A DNA stretch of 32,389 bases from an uncultured Bacilli bacterium (GCA_944358855.1 CALVSC010000007.1:1-32389); one strand, 5' to 3'. Counted from the first letter of the stretch, positions 7,456 through 16,945 are shown. A program made the numbers and translations. The notes: generated by a model not told the origin, from the sequence alone.

Positions 7456-8343
7456 TTATTCGTTTATTTCAATTAGTTCATATTCTCTTGTTCCAAAGCC
7501 TAGTTTAGCAGCTGCTTCAACAGTATGTACACCATGAAGAGATTCAATTCTTGCAATTAATTTATCTTTTCCTTCATCTGTTGAATTGTATACTAAATCT
7601 AAGCAAGCTTGGTCTACGGCAATAGGATCAGTACTAGCTAAAATCCCAATATCTTTCATACAAGGTGCAGAAGCGTTTCCATCACAATCACAATCTATTG
7701 AAATGTTCTTCATAACGTTGATATAGGCAGCATTTCCTTTAAAGTAAGCTACTACACTAGATGCTGCATCTGCCATAGCTTCTAAGAAGCGGTCTTGTTC
7801 TGGTAAGTTGTTAAATAGTTCTTTTTGGTCATCTGTTGCTCCGGCAGTATGGATTAATGTTTTTCCAGCTGATGATGCACAACCTATTGATAATTGTTTT
7901 AAAGCTCCACCATAACCACCCATGGCATGTCCTTTAAAATGAGATAGTACTAATAAAGAATCGTAGTTTGCTAAGTCTTTTCCTACATAGTTTTTCTTTA
8001 GTACTTGTCCATTAGGAATATCTAGTTCCATATCTGGTCCTTCTTCATCTAATAAGTCAAATGGAAAATATTTATCCCATTCATGTTCTTTAATTAATTT
8101 TTTATGTTTTTCAGTAGAGTTTCTAGCTCCTTCATAAGCTGTATTACATTCTACTACTGTTCCCTTTACATAATCTACCATATCTTTTACAAATTCTGGT
8201 CTTAGATAGTTTTTATTTCCTTGTTCTCCAGAATGCATTTTTACAGCTACTTTTCCTGGTAATTCTTTTCCTAATGCCTTATAAATTTTTACAATATTTG
8301 TTGGTGTTATATCTTTAATGAAATATACTTTAGCTTTTTCCAT
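7456..8343 (-). CDS. DUF362-domain protein with CxC cysteine cluster
   Basis: A protein of 295 aa matching the DUF362 family. Hallmarks are KVAVKMHSGEQGN near residue 32, the LSHFKGHAMGGYGGALKQLSIG segment (about 133-154), and the C-terminal DCDCDGNASAPCMKDIG followed by LASTDPIAVDQACLDLV. The Cys cluster (CxC then Cys about nine residues on) is conserved in the family and suggests a metal or Fe-S centre, which is unproven. Some family members carry an added ferredoxin domain; this one does not. The biochemical role of DUF362 is not established. The gene sits between a flavodoxin and a nitroreductase, consistent with a redox role. GGAGAGATAAT precedes the ATG, and its own terminator follows. 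Confidence 0.85.
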   Translation of the reverse strand: MEKAKVYFIKDITPTNIVKIYKALGKELPGKVAVKMHSGEQGNKNYLRPEFVKDMVDYVKGTVVECNTAYEGARNSTEKHKKLIKEHEWDKYFPFDLLDEEGPDMELDIPNGQVLKKNYVGKDLANYDSLLVLSHFKGHAMGGYGGALKQLSIGCASSAGKTLIHTAGATDDQKELFNNLPEQDRFLEAMADAASSVVAYFKGNAAYINVMKNISIDCDCDGNASAPCMKDIGILASTDPIAVDQACLDLVYNSTDEGKDKLIARIESLHGVHTVEAAAKLGFGTREYELIEINE

Positions 8344-8386
8344 ATTATCTCTCCTTTCTCTTATAACTTATCATGTAAAGTAAACT

Positions 8387-8896
8387 TTAAGTCAAGTTAA
8401 TTTTCCTAATTTCTTCTATTAAGTGTTCTTTATCTTTTTCATTTGGGTGTGTTTTAGCTTGTTCAAAGTTTTCAAGACTTACTTGTAATTTTCTATCATC
8501 TGGATGTTCTTTGATTAGGTCCACATATCTATCTTTTACTGTATCATTCATCTTACCTTGACAAAAAAACACTCCTAGTATTTGGTTTGTTTTGGAAATA
8601 TATTCTAGTATTCTATTTTTTAATGTTTCATAATATTCTTTACTTCCACCATATCCAGCTGTAAAAAATAAAAATATTTTTTTGTTTTCTAGAGACATTA
8701 ATAAGTCCTCAATCTTTTTTGTGCAGGTACCTTTTATAATAGGACTTCCTATATATAAAATGTTTATATCTTTTATTGTTTCTTTGGTCGTTTCTTTTAT
8801 TTTTTCATATATTATATCTTTCTTTTGTTCTTTTATTGTTTGAGCTAAAGATTCTGTGTTTCCACTTAAAGAATCATAAATAATTGCTTCTTTCAT
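8387..8896 (-). CDS. Flavodoxin-family protein
   Basis: Small FMN-binding electron carrier or flavodoxin-like reductase, 169 aa. The N-terminal strand AIIYDS is followed by LSGNTESLA (about residues 10-18), the phosphate-binding loop (S/T-x-S/T-G-x-T). YIGSPIIKGTCTKKI (about 50-64) and FFTAGYGGS (about 78-86) are the positions where the 50s and 90s loops stack on the isoalloxazine. The C-terminal third is charged and resembles flavodoxins annotated as protoporphyrinogen-oxidase-like (BilS/HemG type), but a specific role is not shown. AAGGTGATAGT lies before the ATG. It may deliver electrons for the neighbouring redox proteins. Confidence 0.85.
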   Translation of the reverse strand: MKEAIIYDSLSGNTESLAQTIKEQKKDIIYEKIKETTKETIKDINILYIGSPIIKGTCTKKIEDLLMSLENKKIFLFFTAGYGGSKEYYETLKNRILEYISKTNQILGVFFCQGKMNDTVKDRYVDLIKEHPDDRKLQVSLENFEQAKTHPNEKDKEHLIEEIRKINLT

Positions 8897-8914
8897 ACTA
8901 TCACCTTCTTTTTT

Positions 8915-8923
8915 ATTATACCA
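8915..8923 (-). promoter_or_regulatory. Extended -10 promoter of the flavodoxin gene, fused to a terminator T-tract
   Basis: On the minus strand eight T's of the upstream terminator run straight into GGTATAATAAAA, giving TGGTATAAT (8923-8915). The same T-tract/TGGTATAATAAAA junction occurs ahead of tsaE. Confidence 0.65.
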
Positions 8924-8950
8924 AAAAAAATAGAAGAGATTCTCCTATTT
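8922..8950 (-). terminator. Terminator of the membrane-protein/phosphoesterase operon
   Basis: AAATAGGAGA-ATC-TCTTCTATTT with one G-U pair, then a run of T's on the minus strand. The phosphoesterase stop codon (8945-8947) lies within the 5' arm. Confidence 0.8.
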
Positions 8951-10129
8951 AAAATTAATATCAATAATTGCGACTTCTGCTTTGGTACCAACTCTCATAT
9001 TTGGTCCATATACACCTACTCCACTAGTTACTATATTATGCATATTTCCTTTTTTTAAGTATCCATAAGAATTTTCCCACATTACTTTTGTCGTAATATT
9101 TCCAGGAAATAATTGCCCATCATGGGTATGTCCACATAAGTCTAAATCCACTCCTGCTTCTGATAGTTCCTCTAGTTCTCTTGGTTCATGGTCTAAGACA
9201 ATAATTGGTTTTGTTTTATCTATATTTTTTGTAATTTGTTTTGGTGTTTTTCGTGTCGTTATTCCTCTTCCGGGTTTACTATAATCTGGTCTTCCATATA
9301 AATAAAAACTGTCATTTATCCATACCCCTTCATCACGTAATAGAGTAATATTAGCATCTTTTAATAATTCATCCATTCTAACATCACTTTGTTTCTTTTC
9401 CCCTTTTTTACTAAATGTAAAACCGGCTAATACCTTTTCTTCTATATCGTGATTACCATATATTGCATAGACTCCATACTTACTTTCTATTTTTCTTAGT
9501 TCTTGTTTTATTGCTTTCGGATTATCTAATGCTTCATATTCATTATCATAAATATCCCCAGCGATTACGACAAGGTCTGGTTCTTGTTCATTAATTTTTT
9601 CAACCATTCTTTTTACTTGAGGAGTTCCTAAGTTATATCCAAGATGAAGATCAGCTACTAACGCAATTCTTAAGTCATCCATTTTCTCTACTTTTTTATC
9701 AATATCTATGGTATAGTTTGTCGTTCTTATGATTCTAGCATTTACTGCTCCCCAGATACTAACTGTTGCGATTATAATAATACAAATTGTTCCAGCGGTT
9801 ACAAATGTTTTATCACTTCGTACATAGTCTTTTTTTACTTTTTTTACTATCAATCTTATAGCATCAGCGATTAGTACTGTTAAAATTACATATAATAATA
9901 CTCCTAACCAATAATTACCTAATAATTTCATTACTCTCTCTAAGTTTCCAGCAGGAAGAAGAAATCCTAATAATAATGTACTAGCAAAAAACGTATAAAT
10001 AATGATGATGAGTGCTCTTACCCATTTGTTTTTAAAGTGTTTATTACAAGTCTGCATCCATCTTAGTAACCATCTGGCTATATAAAAGTTAATTAATATA
10101 TAAAATGGTGATAAAAATACTGCTATCAT
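8945..10129 (-). CDS. Membrane-tethered metallophosphoesterase (YkuE/YaeI-like)
   Basis: A protein of 394 aa with three to four N-terminal transmembrane helices (about residues 1-20, 38-60, 72-92 and 110-130) and a calcineurin-like phosphoesterase domain (about 150-394). All motifs are present: VADLHLG (DxH), AGDIYDN (GD), GNHD, VLDHEP and GHTHDGQLFP (GHxH), so it should bind two metals. Relatives such as YkuE and YaeI act at the membrane; YaeI is a UDP-2,3-diacylglucosamine pyrophosphatase homologue. The lipid- or envelope-related substrate here is inference. The topology predicts a domain close to the membrane. It lies 13 nt downstream of the DUF975-CmpB gene without a promoter between them, with AAGGGATAATC before the ATG. 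The terminator overlaps its end. Confidence 0.88.
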   Translation of the reverse strand: MIAVFLSPFYILINFYIARWLLRWMQTCNKHFKNKWVRALIIIIYTFFASTLLLGFLLPAGNLERVMKLLGNYWLGVLLYVILTVLIADAIRLIVKKVKKDYVRSDKTFVTAGTICIIIIATVSIWGAVNARIIRTTNYTIDIDKKVEKMDDLRIALVADLHLGYNLGTPQVKRMVEKINEQEPDLVVIAGDIYDNEYEALDNPKAIKQELRKIESKYGVYAIYGNHDIEEKVLAGFTFSKKGEKKQSDVRMDELLKDANITLLRDEGVWINDSFYLYGRPDYSKPGRGITTRKTPKQITKNIDKTKPIIVLDHEPRELEELSEAGVDLDLCGHTHDGQLFPGNITTKVMWENSYGYLKKGNMHNIVTSGVGVYGPNMRVGTKAEVAIIDINFK

Positions 10130-10142
10130 GTGATTATCCCTT

Positions 10143-11924
10143 CTATCTTTCTAGTATTACGGTTTCTATATTTGTTATTCCTTTTCCAACATTTGGTGTA
10201 TTTTTTGAATAAATATTATCTAATACAAATAAAGCTATTAATATTGTACAAACAATAATTAATTTTTTTCTATTAATCTTTTGAATTACATTATCTAGTA
10301 GTGGGGCCAAAATATATACAACAGCAATTCCACCTAGACCAAATACTAGTAATCCTTCTGCACAGATTCTACCATGAAGATTTAAGAAGTATCCACTATA
10401 ATCCCACCATTTTTGACCGTTATATACAAATTCCAAGTAAACTCCTGTAAAATATTCAATCGTTCCACATAGAATTACTGCTGCTAGAAACTGGTGAAGT
10501 GGTTTCGCTCTAAATTTGTTTAATACAGTTAAAATTAAGATACAACCAAAACCATATATTGGTAGCCAAGGCCCTTGCAAAACGCCTCTTTTTACTAATT
10601 CCCCATAAGCTATATAATGCGAAATGACTTCCCAAATCCAACCAGCAAAGGAGAATACAAAAAACATTGCTACAAGAGATAAAATAGAATATCTTCGCAT
10701 ATAGTTGATGGTATCTAATTTCTTTCTTTGATGACGTTCTGGAATGGTAAATAAGCGCATTGGATACTCTCTTTGTCTAATTACATTTTTATATGTTTCT
10801 AGACGTTGATTATTTCTTTCTTCTTGTTCTTCTTTTTCTCTTTCTTTGGTATCACTTAATGAGATTCCTAAAAATTCTGCTAAAACTTTTCTTATTCCTT
10901 TTGGCTTTTCTCTTGTTTCTTTTGGTTTATTTAAAGCAGTTAAAACATCTCCATAGGAATTTTCTAAATCTTCTTTTGTCGCTTTTTGATATAGATATTC
11001 ATCATTCAATTTTTCTATTCCAGGGGTACCTTCTTCTTTTTTTAGTTTTCTTAGATTAGCATAATACTCTGTCATTGTTGCTACTTTATATGGATTAGAA
11101 TAAAGAACTTCTGTAATACCTAGTGTGAAAGCTCCTAAAACGCTCCATCCTAAAAAAGAAACTTCTAGTTTAAAACATTCCCATTTATGGCCATCCATCA
11201 TTTTTCTAGATAGCGTAATGGCATCTAATGATTTAATATTAGGATTTTCTGCTACTATATATGGTACAAGAATATAAGAATATCTTTTTACTACAGCTCC
11301 TACAATGGTCAAACACCATAAACTGTAAAAGGCGGTTGTTACAAAACAAGTCCAAGATGTTTTATTCCAACGTTTTATTCGTAATAGAAATAAAAATCGT
11401 TGCATTGGAACCTTTTCATAGGTTCTACCCTCTAAAAATATTCTTCTGGTTATTACTTGGTACATATTGACAAAGAAAAACCAAATAACAAAACTTAGTA
11501 ATAAACTTAAAGCAATGAAAATAAATGATGTAATGTTGGGGTGCCCCACAATTGAATTAATTCCAGCAATAAATGTTACATAAATAGAACCTGAAGAGAA
11601 ACTGTTAATAATTAAAGCAAAAACACCTCTACTCCTACCTAAAATCTCATTTCCATCTTCAGCATCTTTTTTTATAATTTCTTGATTTGCTTCTTTCACA
11701 ATTTCTTTTCCTTTTTTAGTATCACCTTGTAGGGTAACAGCTACTGCCTCATCTGATTTTTTTGGTTCTGTAACTACATTTTCTGAAAAAGTTTTCGATG
11801 TGGCAAAAGATAAAGAATTGGCAAATTCTGTTCCGATAAAAGAAGCAATTAAGCAAGCTACTAGAAAAATGGCATAATGTTTTTTTAAATTTTTTCTTGC
11901 TTTCTTTTTTAGTTTTTTTCTCAT
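10143..11924 (-). CDS. DUF975 - CmpB-like multi-pass membrane fusion protein
   Basis: Integral membrane protein of 593 aa with two recognisable halves. The N-terminal half (about residues 15-300) looks like DUF975: an amphipathic basic start, a TM at about 17-38, and helices around GSIYVTFIAGIN, FVIWFFFVNMYQVITRRIF and GWSVLGAFTLGITEVLYSNPY. A long charged, coiled-coil-prone cytoplasmic linker (about 300-400, rich in EREKEEQEERNNQR) follows. The C-terminal half (about 400-570) matches the CmpB / 'ABC transporter type IV' family: FAGWIWEV, RGVLQGPWLPIYGFG and WDYSGYFLNLHGRIC. No ATPase domain is attached, and CmpB proteins are not proven transporters. It is first in the operon with the membrane phosphoesterase and divergent from essC. 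AAGGAG lies 11 nt before the ATG. Function unknown; an envelope role is inferred. Confidence 0.8.
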   Translation of the reverse strand: MRKKLKKKARKNLKKHYAIFLVACLIASFIGTEFANSLSFATSKTFSENVVTEPKKSDEAVAVTLQGDTKKGKEIVKEANQEIIKKDAEDGNEILGRSRGVFALIINSFSSGSIYVTFIAGINSIVGHPNITSFIFIALSLLLSFVIWFFFVNMYQVITRRIFLEGRTYEKVPMQRFLFLLRIKRWNKTSWTCFVTTAFYSLWCLTIVGAVVKRYSYILVPYIVAENPNIKSLDAITLSRKMMDGHKWECFKLEVSFLGWSVLGAFTLGITEVLYSNPYKVATMTEYYANLRKLKKEEGTPGIEKLNDEYLYQKATKEDLENSYGDVLTALNKPKETREKPKGIRKVLAEFLGISLSDTKEREKEEQEERNNQRLETYKNVIRQREYPMRLFTIPERHQRKKLDTINYMRRYSILSLVAMFFVFSFAGWIWEVISHYIAYGELVKRGVLQGPWLPIYGFGCILILTVLNKFRAKPLHQFLAAVILCGTIEYFTGVYLEFVYNGQKWWDYSGYFLNLHGRICAEGLLVFGLGGIAVVYILAPLLDNVIQKINRKKLIIVCTILIALFVLDNIYSKNTPNVGKGITNIETVILER

Positions 11925-11959
11925 ATCCGGATTTACTCCTTTGTTTTATTGTTATTTTC

Positions 11960-11965
11960 ATTATA
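11960..11965 (-). promoter_or_regulatory. Likely -10 box of the DUF975-CmpB operon
   Basis: TATAAT on the minus strand, about 36 nt before the ATG, with TTTAAC 16 nt further upstream as a weak -35. It is back-to-back with the essC promoter. Confidence 0.5.
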
Positions 11966-12022
11966 CACTATATTCTCTTTTGTTAAAAGTTTTCTCTTTT
12001 GCATTTTTCTTTCTCTAACTTA

Positions 12023-12051
12023 ATGACTTTTTCCGCTAGCTATGATATACT
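12023..12051 (+). promoter_or_regulatory. Likely promoter of essC-esaB
   Basis: An extended -10, TGATATACT (12043-12051), lies 30 nt before the essC start, with only a weak -35 candidate near 12023. The 12052-12081 leader holds GAGG 7 nt before the chosen ATG. Confidence 0.55.
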
Positions 12052-12081
12052 TTATTAGACTAGAGTCAGTGAGGTATGTCT

Positions 12082-15000
12082 ATGAGAGTACTTATTTTAG
12101 ATCAAGAAAAAATTACCCATTTTAATTTACCCAATAAAGTTTCTGGCGTTTATGCTTTTGATTATTTACCAATGGGTTCTAAGATAAAAAGAACCGTCAG
12201 TATTGAAGCAAAAGATGATCAATGGATTCTTAAAAGTAATGAGAGTATTAGTATCGTTGATAATGGAATGATTCAACAGTCTGTTATTTTGACACCATAT
12301 TACTATCAACCTCTTTATATTAACGGAAGACATGATAATATTGGTATTTATTGCATTCCTAACCAGGATGAAAAATTTGGGCGATATGTTATTAATTCCA
12401 ATTCTATTATTGTTGGTAGTTCTAATGATTGCTCTATTACTTATTCTAACGATTTGATTTTACCACAACATTTTGGAATTACAAAAACTGAAAATGGTTG
12501 GTTTATTCAGGCATCTAACGACGTTACTCATTGTACTTATTTAAATGGTAAAAGAGTAATGACTTCTCCTTTAAAAACTGGAGATGTTATATTTGCTTAT
12601 GGATTAAAGATTATTTGGATGGGAACTTTCTTTCAACTTAGTTATCCTTATGAAGTATTTATTAATTCTACACAAATTAGTGGATATATGGAAGAGTTTT
12701 TAGAAGATAATACGAAGTATGACGCTGTTAGTGATGAAGAAGCATCTATTGAATTATATAATGAACATGATTACTTTTTTCATACACCAAGATTAAAGCA
12801 ATCCGTACAACTTGAGCAAATCAATATAGATGGTCCACCTAATTCACAGATGACCGAAGAAATGCCATTCCTTTTAACGATGGGTTCCACATTAACAATG
12901 TTATCTACTTCTGTTGTTACAGGATATACAGCTATTTCTGGTTTAGCAACTGGAGAAAAAGATTTAGGAGATGTAATGCCATCTATCATTATGTGTGCAG
13001 CATTACTAATTGGTACTATTTTAATGCCAAGAATTGCTACTATATATCAAAAAAGAAAAAGAAAGCAAAAAGAAAAATTAAGACAAGAAAAATATACAAA
13101 ATATGTTAAAGATAAAGAAAATGAAATTAATTTAAAATTAGCTAATCAAGCACAAATACTTAGAGATAATAATATTAGTATTGCTGAATGTTATCAATTA
13201 GTGTTTGGAAAAAATAGAACTTTTATTTGGAACAGAGAAATTAGAGATGAAGATTTCTTAACAGTACGTTTAGGAATGGGTACTTGTCCAGCAAAATTAG
13301 AAATCAAGGCTCCACAGGAACATTTTACTTTAGAAGATGATAATCTAGAGCAATTAGTTTTAGATGTTGTTAAAAAGTCTCATGATTTAGAAAATGTTCC
13401 TATTACCTTTTCTTTTTTAGAAAAGAACGTATCAGCATTTATTTGTAATTCTTCTTATAACTTGGAGTTTTTAAATGGTGTATTATTACAGTTATTGACT
13501 TATCATAGTTCTTTAGATGTTAAATTAGTATTTTTACTACCTAGAGAAACCAATGATTTTAATTATGCAAGATATGCTCCTCATTGTATAACAGAGGACA
13601 AAAGCACGCGATTCTTTGCGACAAATATGGAAGATATTAAGAATATCTCTAATTATATTCAAGCAGATTTTGATAAGAGAAAACAAGATTTTTATGGGCG
13701 AACGAACAATACAAGTGATGGTATTCCTAAACAAATTGATCATGATCATGCCTATAAAAACTTCTCCCCTTATTATGTCATTATTACAAACGACTATACA
13801 GCTATTAAGGATATCCCTTTAATTCAAAACGTATTAAAAGCAAAAGATAATTTAGGTTTTTCTTTAACAATCATCGATGACTCTTTACAAAGTTTACCAA
13901 ATGAATGCTCTGCTTTTATTGAAGTGTTAGATAAAGAATGTTGTGTTGTTGAAAAAGAATTAAACAATCAATCACGTTTTTATGCAGATGTTGTTAAAGG
14001 AATGGATATGAGAGCTGTTGTTAATAGATTAGCTAATATTCCTATTGCTTATGCTGATGCTAGTGCTGCTTTACCAAATAGTTTAACCTTTCTTGAAATG
14101 TATCAAGTGGCTAGAATTGAGCAATTAAATATCTTAAACAAATGGAAAGAAAATGATCCAACTGTTTCTCTTCAAGCGCCTATTGGTGTTCATACTAGTG
14201 GAGAGATATTTGAACTTGATTTACATGAAAAAGCACAAGGACCTCATGGATTAATCGCCGGTTCAACTGGTAGTGGTAAATCAGAATTTATTATCACTTA
14301 CGTATTATCTATGGCTGTTAATTATCATCCTGATGAAGTACAGTTCGTATTAATCGACTATAAGGGTGGTGGATTAGCTGGTGCTTTTGAAAATAGAGAA
14401 ACAGGTGTTCGTATTCCACATGTTGTTGGTACAATTACTAACTTGGATACGAGTGATATGAATCGTTCTTTGGTATCTATTAATAGTGAATTAAAGAGAA
14501 GACAAAGAATGTTTAATGAGGCGAAAAATGAAACCGGTGAAAGTACAATTGATATCTATAAATATCAACATTATTATCGAGAAGGTGTTTTAAAAGAGCC
14601 TATTTCTCATTTGTTCATTGTTAGTGATGAGTTTGCTGAGTTAAAAAGCCAACAACCAGAATTTATGAATGAACTTATTTCTACTGCACGTATTGGTCGT
14701 TCCTTAGGGGTTCACCTTATTCTAGCAACCCAGAAACCTAGTGGAGTCGTTAATGATCAGATTTGGTCTAATACTAGATTCCGTGTTTGTTTAAAGGTAC
14801 AAGATCGTAGTGATAGTATGGAAGTTTTGAAAAAACCAGATGCTGCTAGCTTAAAAGAAACTGGTCGGTTCTTCTTACAAGTTGGTTATGATGAATATTT
14901 TGATATTGGTCAATCAGGTTGGTCTGGTGCAAAATATATTCCAGCTGATGCTATTATAAAGAAAACAGATTCTTCCATTAAATTTATTAATAATACTGGT

Positions 15001-16701
15001 AATGTTGTACGTACTGTTGATGATGTTGTGAAAAAGGTAGTAACAAAAGAACATGGAGATCAACTTACTAATATTGTTAAATATTTGGATAATATTGCAA
15101 AATCTGAAAATTATACACCACATAAATTGTGGCTTGATAAAATACCAGCTGAGATTTTCTTAAGTGATTTAGAGAAAAAATATGATTATCAAGCAAAAGA
15201 GTATTATATTAATCCTGTTATTGGTGAATACGATAATCCTGAAGAACAGATGCAAGGTATCCTAACTCTTGATATTACAAATGCTAATACATTAATCTAT
15301 GGTATGGCAGATTCAGGAAAAGAAGACCTTATTTCTTCATTAATCTACTCTTCTATTACTCATCATTCTGTTGAGGAAGTTAATTTTTATATTTTGGATT
15401 TTGGTGCTGAAACTTTAAAAGCATATTCAAAAGATCCTCATGTTGGTGAGGTATGTACAGCAGATGATGGTGATAAAATTTTGAATATGTTTGTCATGAT
15501 TGATAAAGAATTAGACAGACGTAAAGAGCTATTTGTAGATTATGGTGGTAGTTATACAAACTATATTGAGAATAGTGGAGAACACTTACCTCTTATTTCT
15601 ATTATCATTAATAATTATGAAGGCTTTAATGAAACTTTGCCAAAAGTTTCTGATTTAATCGTATCTTTATATCGTGATAGTTTAAAATATGGTATTTCCT
15701 TTGTAGTAGTTGCTGGTAGTGCTAATAGTTTTAGAGTCCGTTTAGCTGAATACTTTAGTAATAAGTTATGTTTACAAATGGCTAATGATGGTGACTATCG
15801 TAGTATTTTAATGTGTGCTAGAAACTTAGTGCCTGCTAAAATATATGGACGTGGTATTACTGGTATTGGAGATTTAAAATATGAATTCCAAACTGCTTAT
15901 ATTTGTAAAAGAAGTGATATTACTAATCAAATAAAAGAAACTGTTACTAAAATTAGTAGTGAAGCTACTTCACATGCTCCTAAAGTTCCAGTTTTACCTA
16001 AAGTTGTTACATTAAATCATGTTATTGATTCTATTCAAGGATTGTCTCACGTACCTATTGGTATAGAAATGAATAGTAAATTACCATATACTTATGATTT
16101 AACTCACGATAAGGCTCATGCCTTTATCTATGATACTTTCCAGACAACAGAGACTTTCTTCTATGCTTTCTTCAAAATACTAAAATCAATTCCTTCTACT
16201 AAGCTAAGAGTACTTGATGTAAAAAATATGTTTGATGTTGCTCAAATGCCAGTAGATTATTATAATGATAAAATTGCCTCTGTAATTAAAGCATTTATTG
16301 ATGAGATGAAAAATCAAGAATATGAACAGATTAAGAGAATTTACTTTATTCATGGCGCTGCTAAATTAAAATCTTGTTTTGATACTAATACAATGCCTAT
16401 TTATCAAGAATTCTTTAAGTTGTTGTCTGAAGTTGACAATACTATAGTTATATTATCTGATGAGTATGAAGATTACAAAACGCTTCAACTTGAAACTTGG
16501 TATCGTGACTTAGTATCTTCTTCATACGGTGTGTGGTTTGGTACTGGTATTGGTAATCAATTAGTATTTAAATTACCTGGATTATCTATGGATATTAGAA
16601 ATGCTAATTATCCAGATATGGCTTTTGCTATTGAAGATGGTAATGCTATTCCTATTAAGAAAGTTACAAATTCTAAGGAGGAAGATGAAAGTGAAAAATA
16701 A
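12082..16701 (+). CDS. essC: EssC/YukBA-type FtsK-SpoIIIE ATPase of a type VIIb secretion system
   Basis: Motor ATPase of the ESX/Ess-type secretion system, 1539 aa, anchored in the cytoplasmic membrane. Regions in order: two FHA-like domains (about residues 1-190, the second with GSSNDCSI near 112); two transmembrane helices (about 262-285 and 295-316); a linker; then three FtsK-type ATPase domains. ATPase 1 has a full Walker A, GSTGSGKSE (about 727-735), and Walker B, LFIVSDEFAE. ATPase 2 has only GMADSGKED (about 1074-1082), with Glu where Ser/Thr should follow the Lys. ATPase 3 (about 1330-1500) shows no Walker A. Loss of function in the distal ATPases is common in EssC proteins, where they bind substrates. 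The start was set at the second ATG (MRVLIL), 7 nt after GAGG; an ATG two codons upstream is too close. The 3' end overlaps esaB. Confidence 0.95.
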   Translation: MRVLILDQEKITHFNLPNKVSGVYAFDYLPMGSKIKRTVSIEAKDDQWILKSNESISIVDNGMIQQSVILTPYYYQPLYINGRHDNIGIYCIPNQDEKFGRYVINSNSIIVGSSNDCSITYSNDLILPQHFGITKTENGWFIQASNDVTHCTYLNGKRVMTSPLKTGDVIFAYGLKIIWMGTFFQLSYPYEVFINSTQISGYMEEFLEDNTKYDAVSDEEASIELYNEHDYFFHTPRLKQSVQLEQINIDGPPNSQMTEEMPFLLTMGSTLTMLSTSVVTGYTAISGLATGEKDLGDVMPSIIMCAALLIGTILMPRIATIYQKRKRKQKEKLRQEKYTKYVKDKENEINLKLANQAQILRDNNISIAECYQLVFGKNRTFIWNREIRDEDFLTVRLGMGTCPAKLEIKAPQEHFTLEDDNLEQLVLDVVKKSHDLENVPITFSFLEKNVSAFICNSSYNLEFLNGVLLQLLTYHSSLDVKLVFLLPRETNDFNYARYAPHCITEDKSTRFFATNMEDIKNISNYIQADFDKRKQDFYGRTNNTSDGIPKQIDHDHAYKNFSPYYVIITNDYTAIKDIPLIQNVLKAKDNLGFSLTIIDDSLQSLPNECSAFIEVLDKECCVVEKELNNQSRFYADVVKGMDMRAVVNRLANIPIAYADASAALPNSLTFLEMYQVARIEQLNILNKWKENDPTVSLQAPIGVHTSGEIFELDLHEKAQGPHGLIAGSTGSGKSEFIITYVLSMAVNYHPDEVQFVLIDYKGGGLAGAFENRETGVRIPHVVGTITNLDTSDMNRSLVSINSELKRRQRMFNEAKNETGESTIDIYKYQHYYREGVLKEPISHLFIVSDEFAELKSQQPEFMNELISTARIGRSLGVHLILATQKPSGVVNDQIWSNTRFRVCLKVQDRSDSMEVLKKPDAASLKETGRFFLQVGYDEYFDIGQSGWSGAKYIPADAIIKKTDSSIKFINNTGNVVRTVDDVVKKVVTKEHGDQLTNIVKYLDNIAKSENYTPHKLWLDKIPAEIFLSDLEKKYDYQAKEYYINPVIGEYDNPEEQMQGILTLDITNANTLIYGMADSGKEDLISSLIYSSITHHSVEEVNFYILDFGAETLKAYSKDPHVGEVCTADDGDKILNMFVMIDKELDRRKELFVDYGGSYTNYIENSGEHLPLISIIINNYEGFNETLPKVSDLIVSLYRDSLKYGISFVVVAGSANSFRVRLAEYFSNKLCLQMANDGDYRSILMCARNLVPAKIYGRGITGIGDLKYEFQTAYICKRSDITNQIKETVTKISSEATSHAPKVPVLPKVVTLNHVIDSIQGLSHVPIGIEMNSKLPYTYDLTHDKAHAFIYDTFQTTETFFYAFFKILKSIPSTKLRVLDVKNMFDVAQMPVDYYNDKIASVIKAFIDEMKNQEYEQIKRIYFIHGAAKLKSCFDTNTMPIYQEFFKLLSEVDNTIVILSDEYEDYKTLQLETWYRDLVSSSYGVWFGTGIGNQLVFKLPGLSMDIRNANYPDMAFAIEDGNAIPIKKVTNSKEEDESEK

Positions 16702-16945
16702 AGTTTTAGTTGAATTAATTGTACCAGAAATAGAAGTTGCTTATGACGTTTATTTACCTATTAATAAACGTATTGGTAATATAATTTGTTTACTTAATAA
16801 AAGTATTGCAGAAATGACTAATGGTGCTTATGTTGGAAGTAATAAAAATGCTTTATATAACCGTTATACAAACGAAAAGTATCATGTTAATGATTTACTA
16901 TATAATACTAATATACGTAATGGTACAACGCTAATATTGCTTTAA
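16685..16945 (+). CDS. esaB: EsaB/YukD-like ubiquitin-fold protein of the type VII system
   Basis: Small cytoplasmic accessory of type VIIb secretion, 86 aa, about the usual EsaB/YukD length. The pattern is ubiquitin-like: KVLVELIVPEIEVAYDVYLP (strands 1-2), a helix IGNIICLLNKSIAEM, then LYNRYTNEKY and the end NIRNGTTLILL, which matches the family's final LxxGxxLxxL strand. It overlaps essC by 17 nt and is preceded by AAGGAGG. From that site the ATG at 16685 is only 3 nt away, while an in-frame GTG at 16691 is 9 nt away, so the real start may be the GTG. A strong terminator follows. In Bacillus and Staphylococcus EsaB tunes or supports secretion, and the exact mechanism differs between species. 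Confidence 0.85.
   Translation: MKVKNKVLVELIVPEIEVAYDVYLPINKRIGNIICLLNKSIAEMTNGAYVGSNKNALYNRYTNEKYHVNDLLYNTNIRNGTTLILL

Noticed and set aside
16601-16945. A longer esaB frame starting inside essC
   Set aside because: The extra N-terminus is a shadow of essC coding sequence. AAGGAGG is just before 16685, and the ubiquitin-like fold starts there.
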